Origin: Cutibacterium modestum
GTDB lineage: Bacteria > Actinomycetota > Actinomycetes > Propionibacteriales > Propionibacteriaceae
Length of the DNA: 64,000 nt
NCBI RefSeq assembly: GCF_008326345.1
Contig: NZ_BJEN01000002.1
Coordinates: forward strand, 310,001-374,000
Direction: 5' to 3'
The number at the start of each line of letters is the position of its first letter. Positions within the stretch are counted from its first letter, which is position 1. Positions 36,694 to 45,343 of this stretch are shown here, piece by piece. Both the position numbers and the translations under genes were made by a program. Below the pieces are notes generated by a model. That model had not been told where the DNA came from. It was given only the letters and a program-made list of their open reading frames with translations, and ran no database searches.

Positions 36694-37494
36694 GTGCTCA
36701 TCGCGACCGATCTCGACGGAACTTTCCTCAGCCCCGATGCCACTGTGTCTCCCCGGAACCGGGCTGCCGTGGAGGCCGCCGAAGCAGCTGGGATTCGCGT
36801 CGTTCCGGTAACGGGCCGGGCTATTGGTGGGCTGCGCATCATCGGGCCGGTCTTTCACCAGCATGCCCTGGTTTGCAACGGTGCCGTCGGGATAGACATG
36901 TCCACCGGCGAGACCCTCTTCACCGAGACGATGTCGGCCCGTACTGTGAAGTCCTACGTTGACCACATCACTGCCGAGCTTCCGGAGGTCGTGTTCTGTG
37001 CGGAGGTCGGGGATTCCTCGGTGTTTCTCGTTGAGGAGGGGTATGACGACATCGTCCCTGCTTTCGAGTCCGAGAATGATCCTGCCGAGCACGTCCTCGT
37101 CAGTCGTGAGGAACTGTGTTCCAGTGAGGCCGTCAAGCTCATGATCGTGCACCCGACGGTGCCCGCCCCAGACATCTACCAGCTGTCCAGGCGTTTGCGG
37201 GTGCCCGGGGTTCACGCCACGTGGGCCGGGTTCACAGTGGCGGAGGCTGGACCGGTTGACGTGACGAAGGCTAGCGGTCTAGAACGCATCTGCCAGCTCC
37301 TCGGAGAGGACCGTGCCGACGTCGTTGCCTTGGGAGATGGGGCCAATGATGTAGAGATGTTGCAGTGGGCCGGGACCTCGTATGCGATGGGCGGCGCCAA
37401 GCCGGAGGCGATCACCGCCGCGGACAGATGTGCTCCTTCCTGTGACGAGGATGGTTTCGCCGTTGTCGTCGAGGAGCTGCTGGCATCTCGATAA
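36694..37494 (+). CDS. Cof-type HAD-superfamily phosphatase, first of a tandem pair
   Basis: 266 residues from a GTG start (MLIATDLDGTFLSPDATVSP). HAD motif I DLDGT, motif II near PVTGR, and motif III/IV GDGANDVEMLQWAG with the preceding Lys (VTKASG). The C2B cap fits Cof/YwpJ sugar-phosphate or flavin phosphatases. Divergent from the ThrE gene and 9 bp upstream of a paralogue, so both are probably one transcript. Substrate unknown. Confidence 0.92.
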   Translation: MLIATDLDGTFLSPDATVSPRNRAAVEAAEAAGIRVVPVTGRAIGGLRIIGPVFHQHALVCNGAVGIDMSTGETLFTETMSARTVKSYVDHITAELPEVVFCAEVGDSSVFLVEEGYDDIVPAFESENDPAEHVLVSREELCSSEAVKLMIVHPTVPAPDIYQLSRRLRVPGVHATWAGFTVAEAGPVDVTKASGLERICQLLGEDRADVVALGDGANDVEMLQWAGTSYAMGGAKPEAITAADRCAPSCDEDGFAVVVEELLASR

Positions 37495-37503
37495 TCTTGC
37501 GGT

Positions 37504-38313
37504 GTGCTCATCGCAACAGACCTTGACGGAACCCTTTTGGCCCCTGATGGCACCATCAGCCCTCGTACTTACGATGCCATCCGTGCCGCAAAGAAGGCAG
37601 GGGTACAGGTGGTGCCGGTCACTGCGCGGCAAATCTATGGCATTGAGAAATGGCGTGACGGGCTGGGCCGCTGGGCACTATGCTCTAACGGCGCTATTTG
37701 TTGGGACCTCCAGGCCCACACTGTGCTTTTTCGTCAGCTCATGTCGGCAGCCGTGGCGAATGAGTTTGCTCATCGCCTCCTTGCTGCGGCTCCTGGCATC
37801 CGCTTCCTGACGATCAAGGACGACGGTTTCGCCTTCGCCTCTCAGCGCGGCTATGCAGAGCTGACGACTTTCGCTGACCATTCCCGCGAGCCATCCGAGA
37901 TGCCCGCCCTGGAGCTCGGAGAAGTGCTTGACGGGGACTGCCTCAAGATGGTCGCCCGCCATCCAGATTTGCCCATTGAGGAACTCACTGCCTGCGCCGC
38001 GAGTGTCGGTATGGCTGACGAGGTGCACGTCACCACCTCAGGAAAACCGATGCTGGAGATCAGCGCGAAGGGGGTCACCAAGGACTCCGGTCTGTCAATG
38101 CTGTGTGATCACCTGGGCATCGACCAAGGGGACACGGTGGCCTTTGGTGACGGGGCTAACGACGTCGAGATGCTCGCCTGGGCAGGGGACTCTTATGCGA
38201 TGGCTAATGCGGTGCCGTCGGCGCTTGAAGTGGCCCGGCACCAGGCGCCGTCGAATGCCGACGACGGAGTGGCCCGGGTCGTCGAGAAGCTGCTTACGGC
38301 GAGAGGAATGTGA
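37504..38313 (+). CDS. Cof-type HAD-superfamily phosphatase, second of a tandem pair
   Basis: 269 residues, GTG start. MLIATDLDGTLLAPDGTISP, PVTARQI, GVTKDSGLSML and GDGANDVEMLAWAG give the full HAD motif set. It is a clear duplicate of the preceding gene, with near-identical starts (first nine residues MLIATDLDG) but diverged caps, suggesting different substrates. Confidence 0.92.
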   Translation: MLIATDLDGTLLAPDGTISPRTYDAIRAAKKAGVQVVPVTARQIYGIEKWRDGLGRWALCSNGAICWDLQAHTVLFRQLMSAAVANEFAHRLLAAAPGIRFLTIKDDGFAFASQRGYAELTTFADHSREPSEMPALELGEVLDGDCLKMVARHPDLPIEELTACAASVGMADEVHVTTSGKPMLEISAKGVTKDSGLSMLCDHLGIDQGDTVAFGDGANDVEMLAWAGDSYAMANAVPSALEVARHQAPSNADDGVARVVEKLLTARGM

Positions 38314-38992
38314 AGCACGATTCGGGAGTCCAAGAGTGTGACTGACGAGTGTGACACCGGTCCGGGCTGATGACCTATGACGGTGTCGAGGATCTAGTTG
38401 TTGCCCCTCTTCGGCGGGGGCCACATACTCAGCCGTGTACTTGTTAGTGGCTTCTACCGGTGGTGCCATAAACAGCCTCACCTCATTATTGGCCCCCCTT
38501 GGTGATCTGCGGATCGCGGGGATATATGAGGTACTGCTCTTTGCTGGACAAGGGATGCATTGCCTGTGACGGACCTACCGATGAGTTCCTGATACGTGGT
38601 GGGGCATGTCCTCGCGCAGCAGAGGAGGCATTTCTCGATGTCGTGGGTAAGCCAGTGGGGTCGCGACGGCGTGGCGTCTTTTGCTCCGACGGTCCTATGG
38701 CGTGCGTCTAGGACCGTCTCCACGACCTGTCGGAATTTCCACGTGGCTATCGTTGTGAGGGCATTCCCAGGCGTCCGTTGTCGGTTCCGAAAGTAAGTGC
38801 TGCCGGGGCTTGTGGTACAGGAGGGCCCCGACCAAGCGTCTGTGGGCCGTAGGAAGTCCCTCGTGGAGTCGTGTGGCATTTCGGTGTGTGATGGTGAGTT
38901 GTGGCGTCAGTGGTGGCAACGGTGCCGCACAGCGACGTAGTTGTCACCGCGCCAGAGCCTCCTAGGCCCGCCACACTTGGCTCCGGTTGGAG
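38314..38992. other. Non-coding stretch of 680 bp before the ileS leader
   Basis: Several short frames exist (largest 38478-38879, minus, 133 codons) but their translations lack motifs and good starts. I recognise no gene or mobile-element remnant. The rightmost part holds the ileS promoter: TAGGAT at 38993-38998 with a possible TTGGCT at 38977-38982. Confidence 0.4.
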
Positions 38993-39004
38993 TAGGATGC
39001 ATGC

Positions 39005-39209
39005 GACCGCAAGGCAGTGATGGGGCGATCACCCCGGAGCCGCCGGAAGAACAGGCGAGTGCATACACTGCCTCAGTAGAACCGGCAGCGATCGACGAAC
39101 CGAGAGGCCGGCGTCGGCGACGTCGTGCAAGGAGGGTGGTACCGCGGGTCTCCGGAGAATCCGGTGTACTCGTCCCTCGGTGACCCAAGACGAAGGACCA
39201 CCCACTGCG
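39005..39209 (+). promoter_or_regulatory. T-box riboswitch (tRNA-Ile), ultrashort Stem I, translational type
   Basis: The conserved T-box core GGGTGGTACCGCG is at 39134-39146. Near the predicted transcript start a compact hairpin (GGGG CGATCA CCCC, 39022-39035) displays ATC, an isoleucine codon, as specifier. This is the ultrashort Stem I class known from actinobacterial ileS leaders, which regulate translation. Here GGGTGGT (39134-39140) is complementary to ACCACCC (39197-39203), between the AAGGA Shine-Dalgarno (39193-39197) and the ATG at 39210. This offers a sequestrator: uncharged tRNA-Ile would hold the T-box in the antisequestrator and free translation. The pairing is my own reading and has not been folded computationally. 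Confidence 0.88.
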
Positions 39210-42200
39210 ATGACCGATGTGAACCCAGCTCGCCCCGATGGCTGCAGGCAGTACAACAACGTGCCGCCGCAGATTGACCTGCCCGCGATGGACCACGAGA
39301 TCATTGATCTATGGGCCCGTCGGCACACTTTTGACAAGACTTTAGAAGCCACCAAGGATGGTCAGCCGTGGACCTTCTTTGAGGGGCCGCCGACCGCCAA
39401 CGGACAGCCCGGCACCCACCACGTCGAGGCCCGGGTATTTAAGGACATCTTTCCCCGCTTCAAGACCATGCAGGGGTTCCACGTCGACCGCAAGGCCGGT
39501 TGGGACTGCCACGGCCTGCCCGTCGAACTGGCCGTCGAGAAAGAGCTAGGGTTCTCTGGCAAGCCCGACATTGAGAAGTATGGCGTTGAGCCCTTCAACG
39601 CCAAATGCCGCGAGTCGGTCACTCGTCACGTTGACGCCTTCAGCGAGCTCACAGAACGGATGGGCTACTGGGTCAACATGGACGAGGCGTATTGGACGAT
39701 GGATCCGTCCTACGTCGAGTCGGTGTGGTGGGGGCTCAAGCGGATCTGGGAGAAGGAGCTGCTCGGTGAGGACCATCGCGTGGCCCCGTACTGCCCGCGC
39801 TGCGGCACGACTTTGTCCGACCACGAGCTAGCCCAGGGTTACCAGGATGACCACGACCCGTCGATCTATGTGCGATTCCCGGTGACGTCGGGCCCGCTGG
39901 CGGGACGCGCCAAGCTTCTGGTGTGGACGACCACCCCGTGGACCCTCGTCTCGAATACTGCCGTGGCCGTCCACCCCGAGGTGCGTTACGTCGTCGTCCA
40001 CCAGGACCCGGTTCCGGAGGGCTCCGACGCCGTCGCCACTGCGTCCCCAGCAGATCCGGCCTCCCAGGACCTCGTCATTGCCGAGCCGCTGTTCGAAAAA
40101 GTGCTGGGTGAGGGATGGAGCCTTACCGGCGAGTCCTTCATGGGCTCGCAGATGGAATTTTGGACCTACGAGCGCCCGTACGACTTCTTGGAGTGGCCGA
40201 AAACTGAGCGGACGACGGTTGATGGACGTCCCACCTCGGCCGACGCTAACTTCGTCATCTTGGCCGACTATGTCACCGTTGAGGATGGCACCGGGCTGGT
40301 GCATCAGGCCCCGGCATTCGGTGCCGACGACCTACAGACCTGCCGCCGTTACGGGTTGCCGTTGGTCAACCCGATTCGCCCCGATGGTACCTTCGAGGAG
40401 TCCGTGCCGCTGGTGGGCGGGATGTTCTTCAAAACCGCCGACAAGCCATTGTGCGAGGACCTCGATAGGCGCGGAGTCCTCTTCCGCCTGGAGATGCACT
40501 GGCACTCCTACCCGCACTGCTGGCGATGCGATACCCACTTGATTTACTATGCCCAGCCTTCGTGGTACATCCGCACCACGAAGGTTAAGGAACGCCTACT
40601 GGAGCAAAACGAGGGCACCACGTGGTATCCTGACACGATCAAGCATGGCCGTTTTGGCGACTGGCTTGAAAACAACATCGACTGGGCCGTCAGCCGGTCG
40701 CGCTACTGGGGTACTCCGTTGCCGTTATGGCGCAACGACGACGACCGCTCCGACATCATCTGTGTGGAGTCTTTGGCCGAATTGTCCCAGTACGCTGGGC
40801 GTGATCTCACCGGAATGGATCCGCACCGTCCATTCATTGACGAGGTGACGTTCACTCGGGATGGCCATACCTATCACCGGGTACCCGAGGTGGCTGATGC
40901 TTGGCTCGATTCGGGTTCGATGCCCTTTGCGCAGTGGGGATACCCGCATGTGCCAGGCTCGAAGGAGAAATTCGAGTCTCACTACCCGGGTGACTTCATC
41001 TGTGAGGCCATCGATCAGACCCGTGGCTGGTTTTACACCATGATGGCTGTCGGAACCCTGGTGTTTGACGAGTCCTCGTATCGCAACGTGCTGTGCCTGG
41101 GCCACATCCTCGCGGAGGATGGGCGCAAGATGAGCAAACACCTAGGCAATATCCTGTTGCCTATCCCGCTGATGGACAAGCACGGTGCCGATGCCGTGCG
41201 TTGGTTTATGGCCGCCGACGGATCCCCGTGGAGTGCGCGGCGCGTCGGTGACGAGACCATTCAGGAGACGGTCCGCAAGGTCCTATTGACGTACTGGAAT
41301 ACCGTGAGCTTCCAGGCCCTGTACGCCCGCGCCAATAGGTGGTCCCCCGACACAGGTCTGCAGCGTGATGCCGTCCCCGTGAAGGAGCTCGGGGGGGTTG
41401 TCCCCCCCGCTGTGGATTCGAGGGGGTCCGGGGGGGTTGTCCCCCTCGCTGTAGCACAGCGCCACGTGCTGGATCGCTGGCTCGTCAGCGCCACCAACGT
41501 GCTGGTGCGCGATGTCACCGAGGCATTGAACAATTTCGACACCCAGCGTGTCGGCAACCTCATCGCCCAGTTCGTCGACGAGCTGTCTAACTGGTATGTG
41601 CGCCGCTCCCGTCGTCGCTTTTGGGACGGCGATCAAAACGCCTTGTGGACCCTCCACGAGACCCTCGAGACCCTTACTAAGCTGATGGCTCCGGTAGTTC
41701 CGTTCATCACCGAACGGGTCTGGCAGGACCTCTTCGTGACGACGGATCCGGAGGGCCCGGAATCGGTCCATTTGGCGAGCTGGCCGGTGGCCGACGACTC
41801 GGTCATCGACGAGTCCCTGTCCGAATCGATGGACCTGGCCCGACGCATCGTCGAACTAGGACGCGGTGCCCGTGCAGAGGCTAAGGTCAAGATCCGTCAG
41901 CCTTTGTCTCGTGCCCTCATCTCCGGTGCTGCTTTGGCTAAACTGGACGAGGATTTGCAGGCTGAGATCCGGTCCGAGCTGAACGTCATGGCCCTGGATT
42001 CTTTTACTGCGGCTGGCGACCTCGTCGATCATTGCGCGAAGGGTAACTTCCGGGCCCTCGGCAAGAAGTATGCTAAAGCCACTCCGAAGGTAGCAGCCGC
42101 TATTGCTGCTGCCGATCCCGAGTGGCTTGCCTCTGAACTGGCCACCAATGGGTCCGTCGAGTTGGGGGTACCAGAGGTCGAGGGAGGTAAGGCCGTCGTG

Positions 42201-42554
42201 ACCGTTGACGACGTGATCGTCTCCGAGCATCCTCGAGAAGGCTGGAGCGTCATCAACGAACAGGGCGAGACGGTGGCCCTCGACCTGGAGATCACCCCCG
42301 AGTTGGCTCGTGCCGGGCAGGCCCGTGAGGTCATCCGTTTTATTCAGGACAGCCGCAAGAAGGCTGGGCTTGACGTCTCCGACCGGATTAACCTGTCCTG
42401 GCAGGCCGACGGAGATCTCGTCAAGGCCGTTGGCGAGCATCTCGACGAGATCGCCGGCGAGGTGCTCGCCACCACAGTCAGCCGCGGAGAAGCTGACGAC
42501 AAGTGGTTCCGTGACGCGGACCTCGGCTTAGCTGTGAGGATTGAGAAGGCATGA
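39210..42554 (+). CDS. ileS: Isoleucyl-tRNA synthetase, eukaryote-like type
   Basis: 1114 residues from the ATG at 39210, chosen because the T-box sequestrator covers this start; a GTG at 39180 is the alternative. Class I motifs: a HIGH-equivalent HHVEAR after GPPTANGQPG, WDCHGLPVE, an editing domain with WTTTPWTL, and KMSKHLGN. Charges tRNA-Ile, with Val editing. Length and the HHVEAR variant fit the second, eukaryote-like IleS class often tolerant to mupirocin (family knowledge). A 13-residue imperfect duplication (GGVVPPAV..., GGVVPLAV...) interrupts the usual sequence near residues 728-748. Regulated by the upstream T-box. Confidence 0.96.
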   Translation: MTDVNPARPDGCRQYNNVPPQIDLPAMDHEIIDLWARRHTFDKTLEATKDGQPWTFFEGPPTANGQPGTHHVEARVFKDIFPRFKTMQGFHVDRKAGWDCHGLPVELAVEKELGFSGKPDIEKYGVEPFNAKCRESVTRHVDAFSELTERMGYWVNMDEAYWTMDPSYVESVWWGLKRIWEKELLGEDHRVAPYCPRCGTTLSDHELAQGYQDDHDPSIYVRFPVTSGPLAGRAKLLVWTTTPWTLVSNTAVAVHPEVRYVVVHQDPVPEGSDAVATASPADPASQDLVIAEPLFEKVLGEGWSLTGESFMGSQMEFWTYERPYDFLEWPKTERTTVDGRPTSADANFVILADYVTVEDGTGLVHQAPAFGADDLQTCRRYGLPLVNPIRPDGTFEESVPLVGGMFFKTADKPLCEDLDRRGVLFRLEMHWHSYPHCWRCDTHLIYYAQPSWYIRTTKVKERLLEQNEGTTWYPDTIKHGRFGDWLENNIDWAVSRSRYWGTPLPLWRNDDDRSDIICVESLAELSQYAGRDLTGMDPHRPFIDEVTFTRDGHTYHRVPEVADAWLDSGSMPFAQWGYPHVPGSKEKFESHYPGDFICEAIDQTRGWFYTMMAVGTLVFDESSYRNVLCLGHILAEDGRKMSKHLGNILLPIPLMDKHGADAVRWFMAADGSPWSARRVGDETIQETVRKVLLTYWNTVSFQALYARANRWSPDTGLQRDAVPVKELGGVVPPAVDSRGSGGVVPLAVAQRHVLDRWLVSATNVLVRDVTEALNNFDTQRVGNLIAQFVDELSNWYVRRSRRRFWDGDQNALWTLHETLETLTKLMAPVVPFITERVWQDLFVTTDPEGPESVHLASWPVADDSVIDESLSESMDLARRIVELGRGARAEAKVKIRQPLSRALISGAALAKLDEDLQAEIRSELNVMALDSFTAAGDLVDHCAKGNFRALGKKYAKATPKVAAAIAAADPEWLASELATNGSVELGVPEVEGGKAVVTVDDVIVSEHPREGWSVINEQGETVALDLEITPELARAGQAREVIRFIQDSRKKAGLDVSDRINLSWQADGDLVKAVGEHLDEIAGEVLATTVSRGEADDKWFRDADLGLAVRIEKA
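41391..41452 (+). repeat. 39-bp imperfect tandem repeat within ileS
   Basis: Two units begin at 41391 and 41430, each starting with a G7-TTGT-C5to7 palindrome followed by CGCTGT. The 39-bp period keeps the frame and encodes GGVVPPAVDSRGS then GGVVPLAVAQRH. Each unit can form a GC-rich hairpin. It looks like a mobile or slippage-generated insert tolerated in a surface loop between the catalytic and anticodon-binding domains. Confidence 0.75.
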
Positions 42555-42560
42555 GTTGAA

Positions 42561-42604
42561 GTCCAGTCATTTTGACCGTGAGTACTCGGTCAAAATGACT
42601 GGAC
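42561..42604. terminator. Strong hairpin after ileS
   Basis: Arms 42561-42578 and 42587-42604 are perfect 18-bp complements (GTCCAGTCATTTTGACCG and its reverse complement) around an 8-nt loop. It starts 7 bp after the ileS stop and has A/T-rich centres, compatible with a bidirectional terminator, though no long T-run follows. Confidence 0.7.
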
Positions 42605-42622
42605 ATCGAGGGTGTATTTGAT

Positions 42623-43025
42623 TTACGGCTCGCGCACGTGCTGACGCCACAGCCCAATGATGATCGGTAGGACGACGCACAGCGCGGTGCTGGTAGCTAG
42701 ACGACCCCATTCGACGCCGTGAATACTCCCGGCGGTCAGTGGCGCCCCTGCTTGCAGGTAATTGATCCACGGGATGGTTGGGGTGAAGCTGCTTGACGAG
42801 GGCGGTCGGGGGTAGGACTGTCGTCGGGACGACCAGCGTGACGACGATCGCAGCGGGTGCGTTCAGGAAAGCCAGACCCAGAGCGAAGCCGACGAGGACG
42901 TAAATGAGGGTGGCGGCGGTGGAGGCGAGCAGTGCCTTCCACTTGGCCTCGGTGAGGGTCGCGGAGGCGTTAATGGCTGTGCCGGCTAGGACCGACAGTG
43001 CTACCAAAACAACGGCCAGTGCTCG
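42623..43025 (-). pseudogene. ABC-2 type permease remnant
   Basis: Two frames together encode a membrane-protein C-terminus: VVLVALSVLAGTAINASATL, LIYVLVGFALGLAFLNAPAA, then after a shift IPWINYLQAGAPLTAGSIHG, ending WRQHVREP and a TAA at 42623. The shift maps to the G-run at 42780-42783 (four; three would restore the frame). The N-terminal half is gone, replaced on the opposite strand by a LuxR fragment. Confidence 0.6.
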
Positions 43026-43173
43026 TCGGCTTCTGGAACAGTTCACCGAGCGTGAGCGTGCAGTGGCCCTGGCCGTTGGACAGGGGTTGACCAACTCGCA
43101 GATTTCCGAGCAGGAATATCTGTCGGTTGCCACCGTCAAGGCAGAGATCACCCGAATCCTTGGGAAACTCAGC
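43024..43173 (+). pseudogene. LuxR-type HTH fragment of a response regulator
   Basis: About 50 codons read RRLLEQFTERERAVALAVGQ, GLTNSQISEQEYLSVATVKA and EITRILGKLS: the GerE/LuxR DNA-binding domain of a NarL-family regulator. Sequence on both sides is unrelated (permease remnant left, oxidoreductase remnant right), and no receiver domain or start is present. Family ABC transporters are often preceded by two-component genes, so it may once have belonged with the permease. Confidence 0.65.
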
Positions 43174-44175
43174 GTCGTCGTAATTTTCCACGCCGAGCTG
43201 GTCGAGGACCCGAGAAATCGTCCTGGCCACCGCCAGGGTGTTGTCGAGTGGCATCGTCAGGCTCTCGGTGCGTCGGGCTCGCAGACATTCGCAGACCTCA
43301 ATGAGTTCGTAGAGCGTAGCCGCGCCCCAAAGCGAGGGTACTGTGGACCTCCGGGATGCCCCCGCGGCGGTGAATAGAGGATACGGCTGGGGTGATGGAA
43401 CCTCGGCCCAACCTCGATCCAGCCGTCAGTGCCCTGAATGGTCATGCGTCCCGGACCTTCGGAGGTGAACGAGATGGCCGGTGTGGCGAATTTGTTCCTG
43501 GGGAAGGTCAGCAGCATCGAAGCGTCGGAGTCCACTCCGTTGGGGAAGTGGTTGCCACGGGCAATGACCTCGGTGGGCTCTCCAAAGAGATGAATGGTGA
43601 AGTCGAGGGCGTAGACGCCGAAGTCGAGGGCCGCTCCACCACCTAGCGCGGGGGAGAAGAGACGGTCCTAGGGGTCCCGCGTAGGGCGAACAAATCTCCC
43701 TGGGCATCTGTTTGCTCGCTGATCGCGCCACCATTGACGGTGTCGATCATCTCGGTGACGACGGGTAAGGAGCGGGTCCACCTCTTTTCCATTGCAAAGA
43801 TCTTTTGGCCCGGGCATCCTCAGCTATTTCGGTGGTGGCAAGGGAGGTTGCGGTGAAGGAATTCTCGACGGAAAAGGTTTTTCCGGCCTCGATCGCAGCT
43901 AGAGCAATTGGGCGATGCTGAGGGTGCGGGGTTGCTACGTAAACGACGTCAACGGCGGGGTTGGCGATCATGTCGACATACGGATCGTGACCGTCCGGGC
44001 GGGGGCAATTGAGGTTCTGGGTAACCAGATCGGCGAAGGCATCGGCACGCGGCCGACCTTGACGCGATGGCACAGATGCGTGCTGCCGGGACGTGTGCGA
44101 AGTCGTCAAGAACCGTGTGGGCGATACGTCCAGTACACCTGCGATTCCCCAACCGATAGTGGCCGTGGTGTCCGT
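43150..44175 (-). pseudogene. Gfo/Idh/MocA family oxidoreductase, degraded
   Basis: Pieces in all three minus frames follow the family order: TGRIAHTVLDDFAHVPAARI (N-terminal Rossmann), VDMIANPAVDVVYVATPHPQ HR with the typical T-P-H-x-x-H, AIEAGKTFSVEN (EKP equivalent), ALDFGVYALDFTIHLFGEPT, and MPLDNTLAVARTISRVLDQL at the end. Several frameshifts separate them, so the gene is dead. Such enzymes are NAD(P)-dependent sugar or inositol dehydrogenases. Length about that of an intact homologue. Confidence 0.75.
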
Positions 44176-44278
44176 GGGATAACGCTAGGTGCAGCTGTGA
44201 GCGATACCACGGTTTCGCCCACTGTGCAGCCGGTTTGGGTGTTTCATCCCTTGTCGAAAGGCATCTGTATCGCGTAAC

Positions 44279-44587
44279 GTGAAATTTGTGGGAAGCAGTG
44301 AAGCTGACGATTGGACACTCCAGGCAAATTGCCGCGGTATGGCAGATGCCCTCTTCCCGGACGGGAAAGAGCAACGCCGAGCTCGGCGCATCTGTGCTGA
44401 CTGCCGCGTCCGCCCGGAATGCCTTGCTGAGGCCCTGGATAACCGGCTTGAATGGGGCGTCTGGGGCGGCATGACCGAGCGTGAGAGGCGACGTCTACTG
44501 CGTGAGCGTCCAGACGTGACGAGTTGGCGTGACGTGCTGCTTGCCGGTCAAGGAACCATGGCGAAAACGGCTAAGGTGAAGTCATGA
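44279..44587 (+). CDS. WhiB-family iron-sulfur transcription factor (WhiB4-like)
   Basis: 102 residues. Four cluster cysteines: C18 (QANCRG), C39 and C42 (ICADC) and C48 (PEC), then the WhiB G-V-W-G-G turn (WGVWGGMTERERRRLLRE) and a basic tail. Binds a [4Fe-4S] cluster and acts with sigma factor in redox or dormancy control. GTG at 44279 is used; a second GTG at 44288 would be leaderless if TAACGT (44275-44280) with TTGTCG (44251-44256) is the promoter. Order whiB-DUF4177-RidA-crp matches the Rv3681c-Rv3676 block, hence WhiB4-like. Stop overlaps the next start (ATGA). Confidence 0.9.
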   Translation: MKFVGSSEADDWTLQANCRGMADALFPDGKEQRRARRICADCRVRPECLAEALDNRLEWGVWGGMTERERRRLLRERPDVTSWRDVLLAGQGTMAKTAKVKS

Positions 44588-44757
44588 CCCGATGGGAGTA
44601 CTTCACGGCACCGATTCTGGTGCACACCTCGCAGCAGATCCTCAACAATTTTGGAGCGGACGGTTGGGAACTTGTCCAGATCGTTCCCGGCCCCAACCCT
44701 GAGTCGCTAGTGGGCTACTTCAAACGTCCACTGCCTGACCAGGAGCAGTCCCGATGA
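44584..44757 (+). CDS. DUF4177 small protein
   Basis: 57 residues: MTRWEYFTAPILVHTSQQIL, NNFGADGWELVQIVPG. The W-E-Y and G-x-D-G-W-E-L-V motifs define DUF4177; function unknown. Overlaps both neighbours by 4 bp (ATGA each side), so it is translated with whiB and ridA. A homologue sits at the same place in mycobacteria (Rv3678A). Confidence 0.88.
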   Translation: MTRWEYFTAPILVHTSQQILNNFGADGWELVQIVPGPNPESLVGYFKRPLPDQEQSR

Positions 44758-45209
44758 GTGCCACAACGAGGTGTGCCGAACTGGGGATTGCTCTTCCTCC
44801 GGTCGCGGCTCCGGTCGCCGACTACGTGCCAGCCATCCAAGCGGGATCGCAGATTCTTACCTCCGGACAGCTACCGCTTGTTGACGGTGAGCTGACTGCC
44901 GTCGGCAAGGTAGGAGACGCTATCTCCGCTGAGCAGGCCGCTGAGGCCGCTCGCACCGCTACCCTCAATGCCATCGCAGCCGCAGCTGATGTTGCCGGTG
45001 GGTTGGATGCCATCAAGCGGGTCGTCCGGGTGGTCGTCTTCGTCAACTCCGCTCCAGACTTCACTGGTCAGGCTGGGGTTGCTAACGGTGCCTCTCAATT
45101 GCTTGGCCAAGTTTTTGGTGAGCATGGCCATCACGCTCGCAGCGCCGTTGGGGTGGCTACATTGCCGCTCGGATCAGCCGTCGAGGTCGAGTTGACCGTC
45201 GAAGTCTGA
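44754..45209 (+). CDS. RidA/YjgF family protein
   Basis: 151 residues. RidA-type trimer fold signs: VADYVPAIQAGSQILTSGQL, AARTATLNAIAAAADVAGG, VVRVVVFVNSAPDF and HARSAVGVATLPLGSAVEVE. The R-S-A-V-G-V near the end corresponds to the catalytic Arg that hydrolyses reactive imines/enamines from PLP enzymes. Translationally coupled to DUF4177. Confidence 0.93.
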   Translation: MSATTRCAELGIALPPVAAPVADYVPAIQAGSQILTSGQLPLVDGELTAVGKVGDAISAEQAAEAARTATLNAIAAAADVAGGLDAIKRVVRVVVFVNSAPDFTGQAGVANGASQLLGQVFGEHGHHARSAVGVATLPLGSAVEVELTVEV

Positions 45210-45274
45210 TCGCGCCGATTCCAAAACGATGCGATTCCACCTTTAAAACAGAAGTATTTAAAACAGAGCTTGTG

Positions 45275-45302
45275 GGCCAGGTGTTAACGCCTGGCCTTGT
45301 TC
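45275..45302. terminator. Bidirectional terminator between ridA and crp
   Basis: GGCCAGG (45275-45281) and CCTGGCC (45290-45296) form a stem with GTTAAC in the loop; TTGTTCTT follows on the plus strand. The two genes converge here. A 10-bp direct repeat TTTAAAACAG occurs at 45242-45251 and 45257-45266 on the left. Confidence 0.65.
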
Positions 45303-45343
45303 TTGCGGGTTCGAGTGCCTTATGGGTACGAGATGCGGCGAAC

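Noticed and set aside
38478-38879. 133-codon minus-strand ORF before ileS
   Set aside because: No recognisable domain, poor start context, and overlapping frames are equally open.
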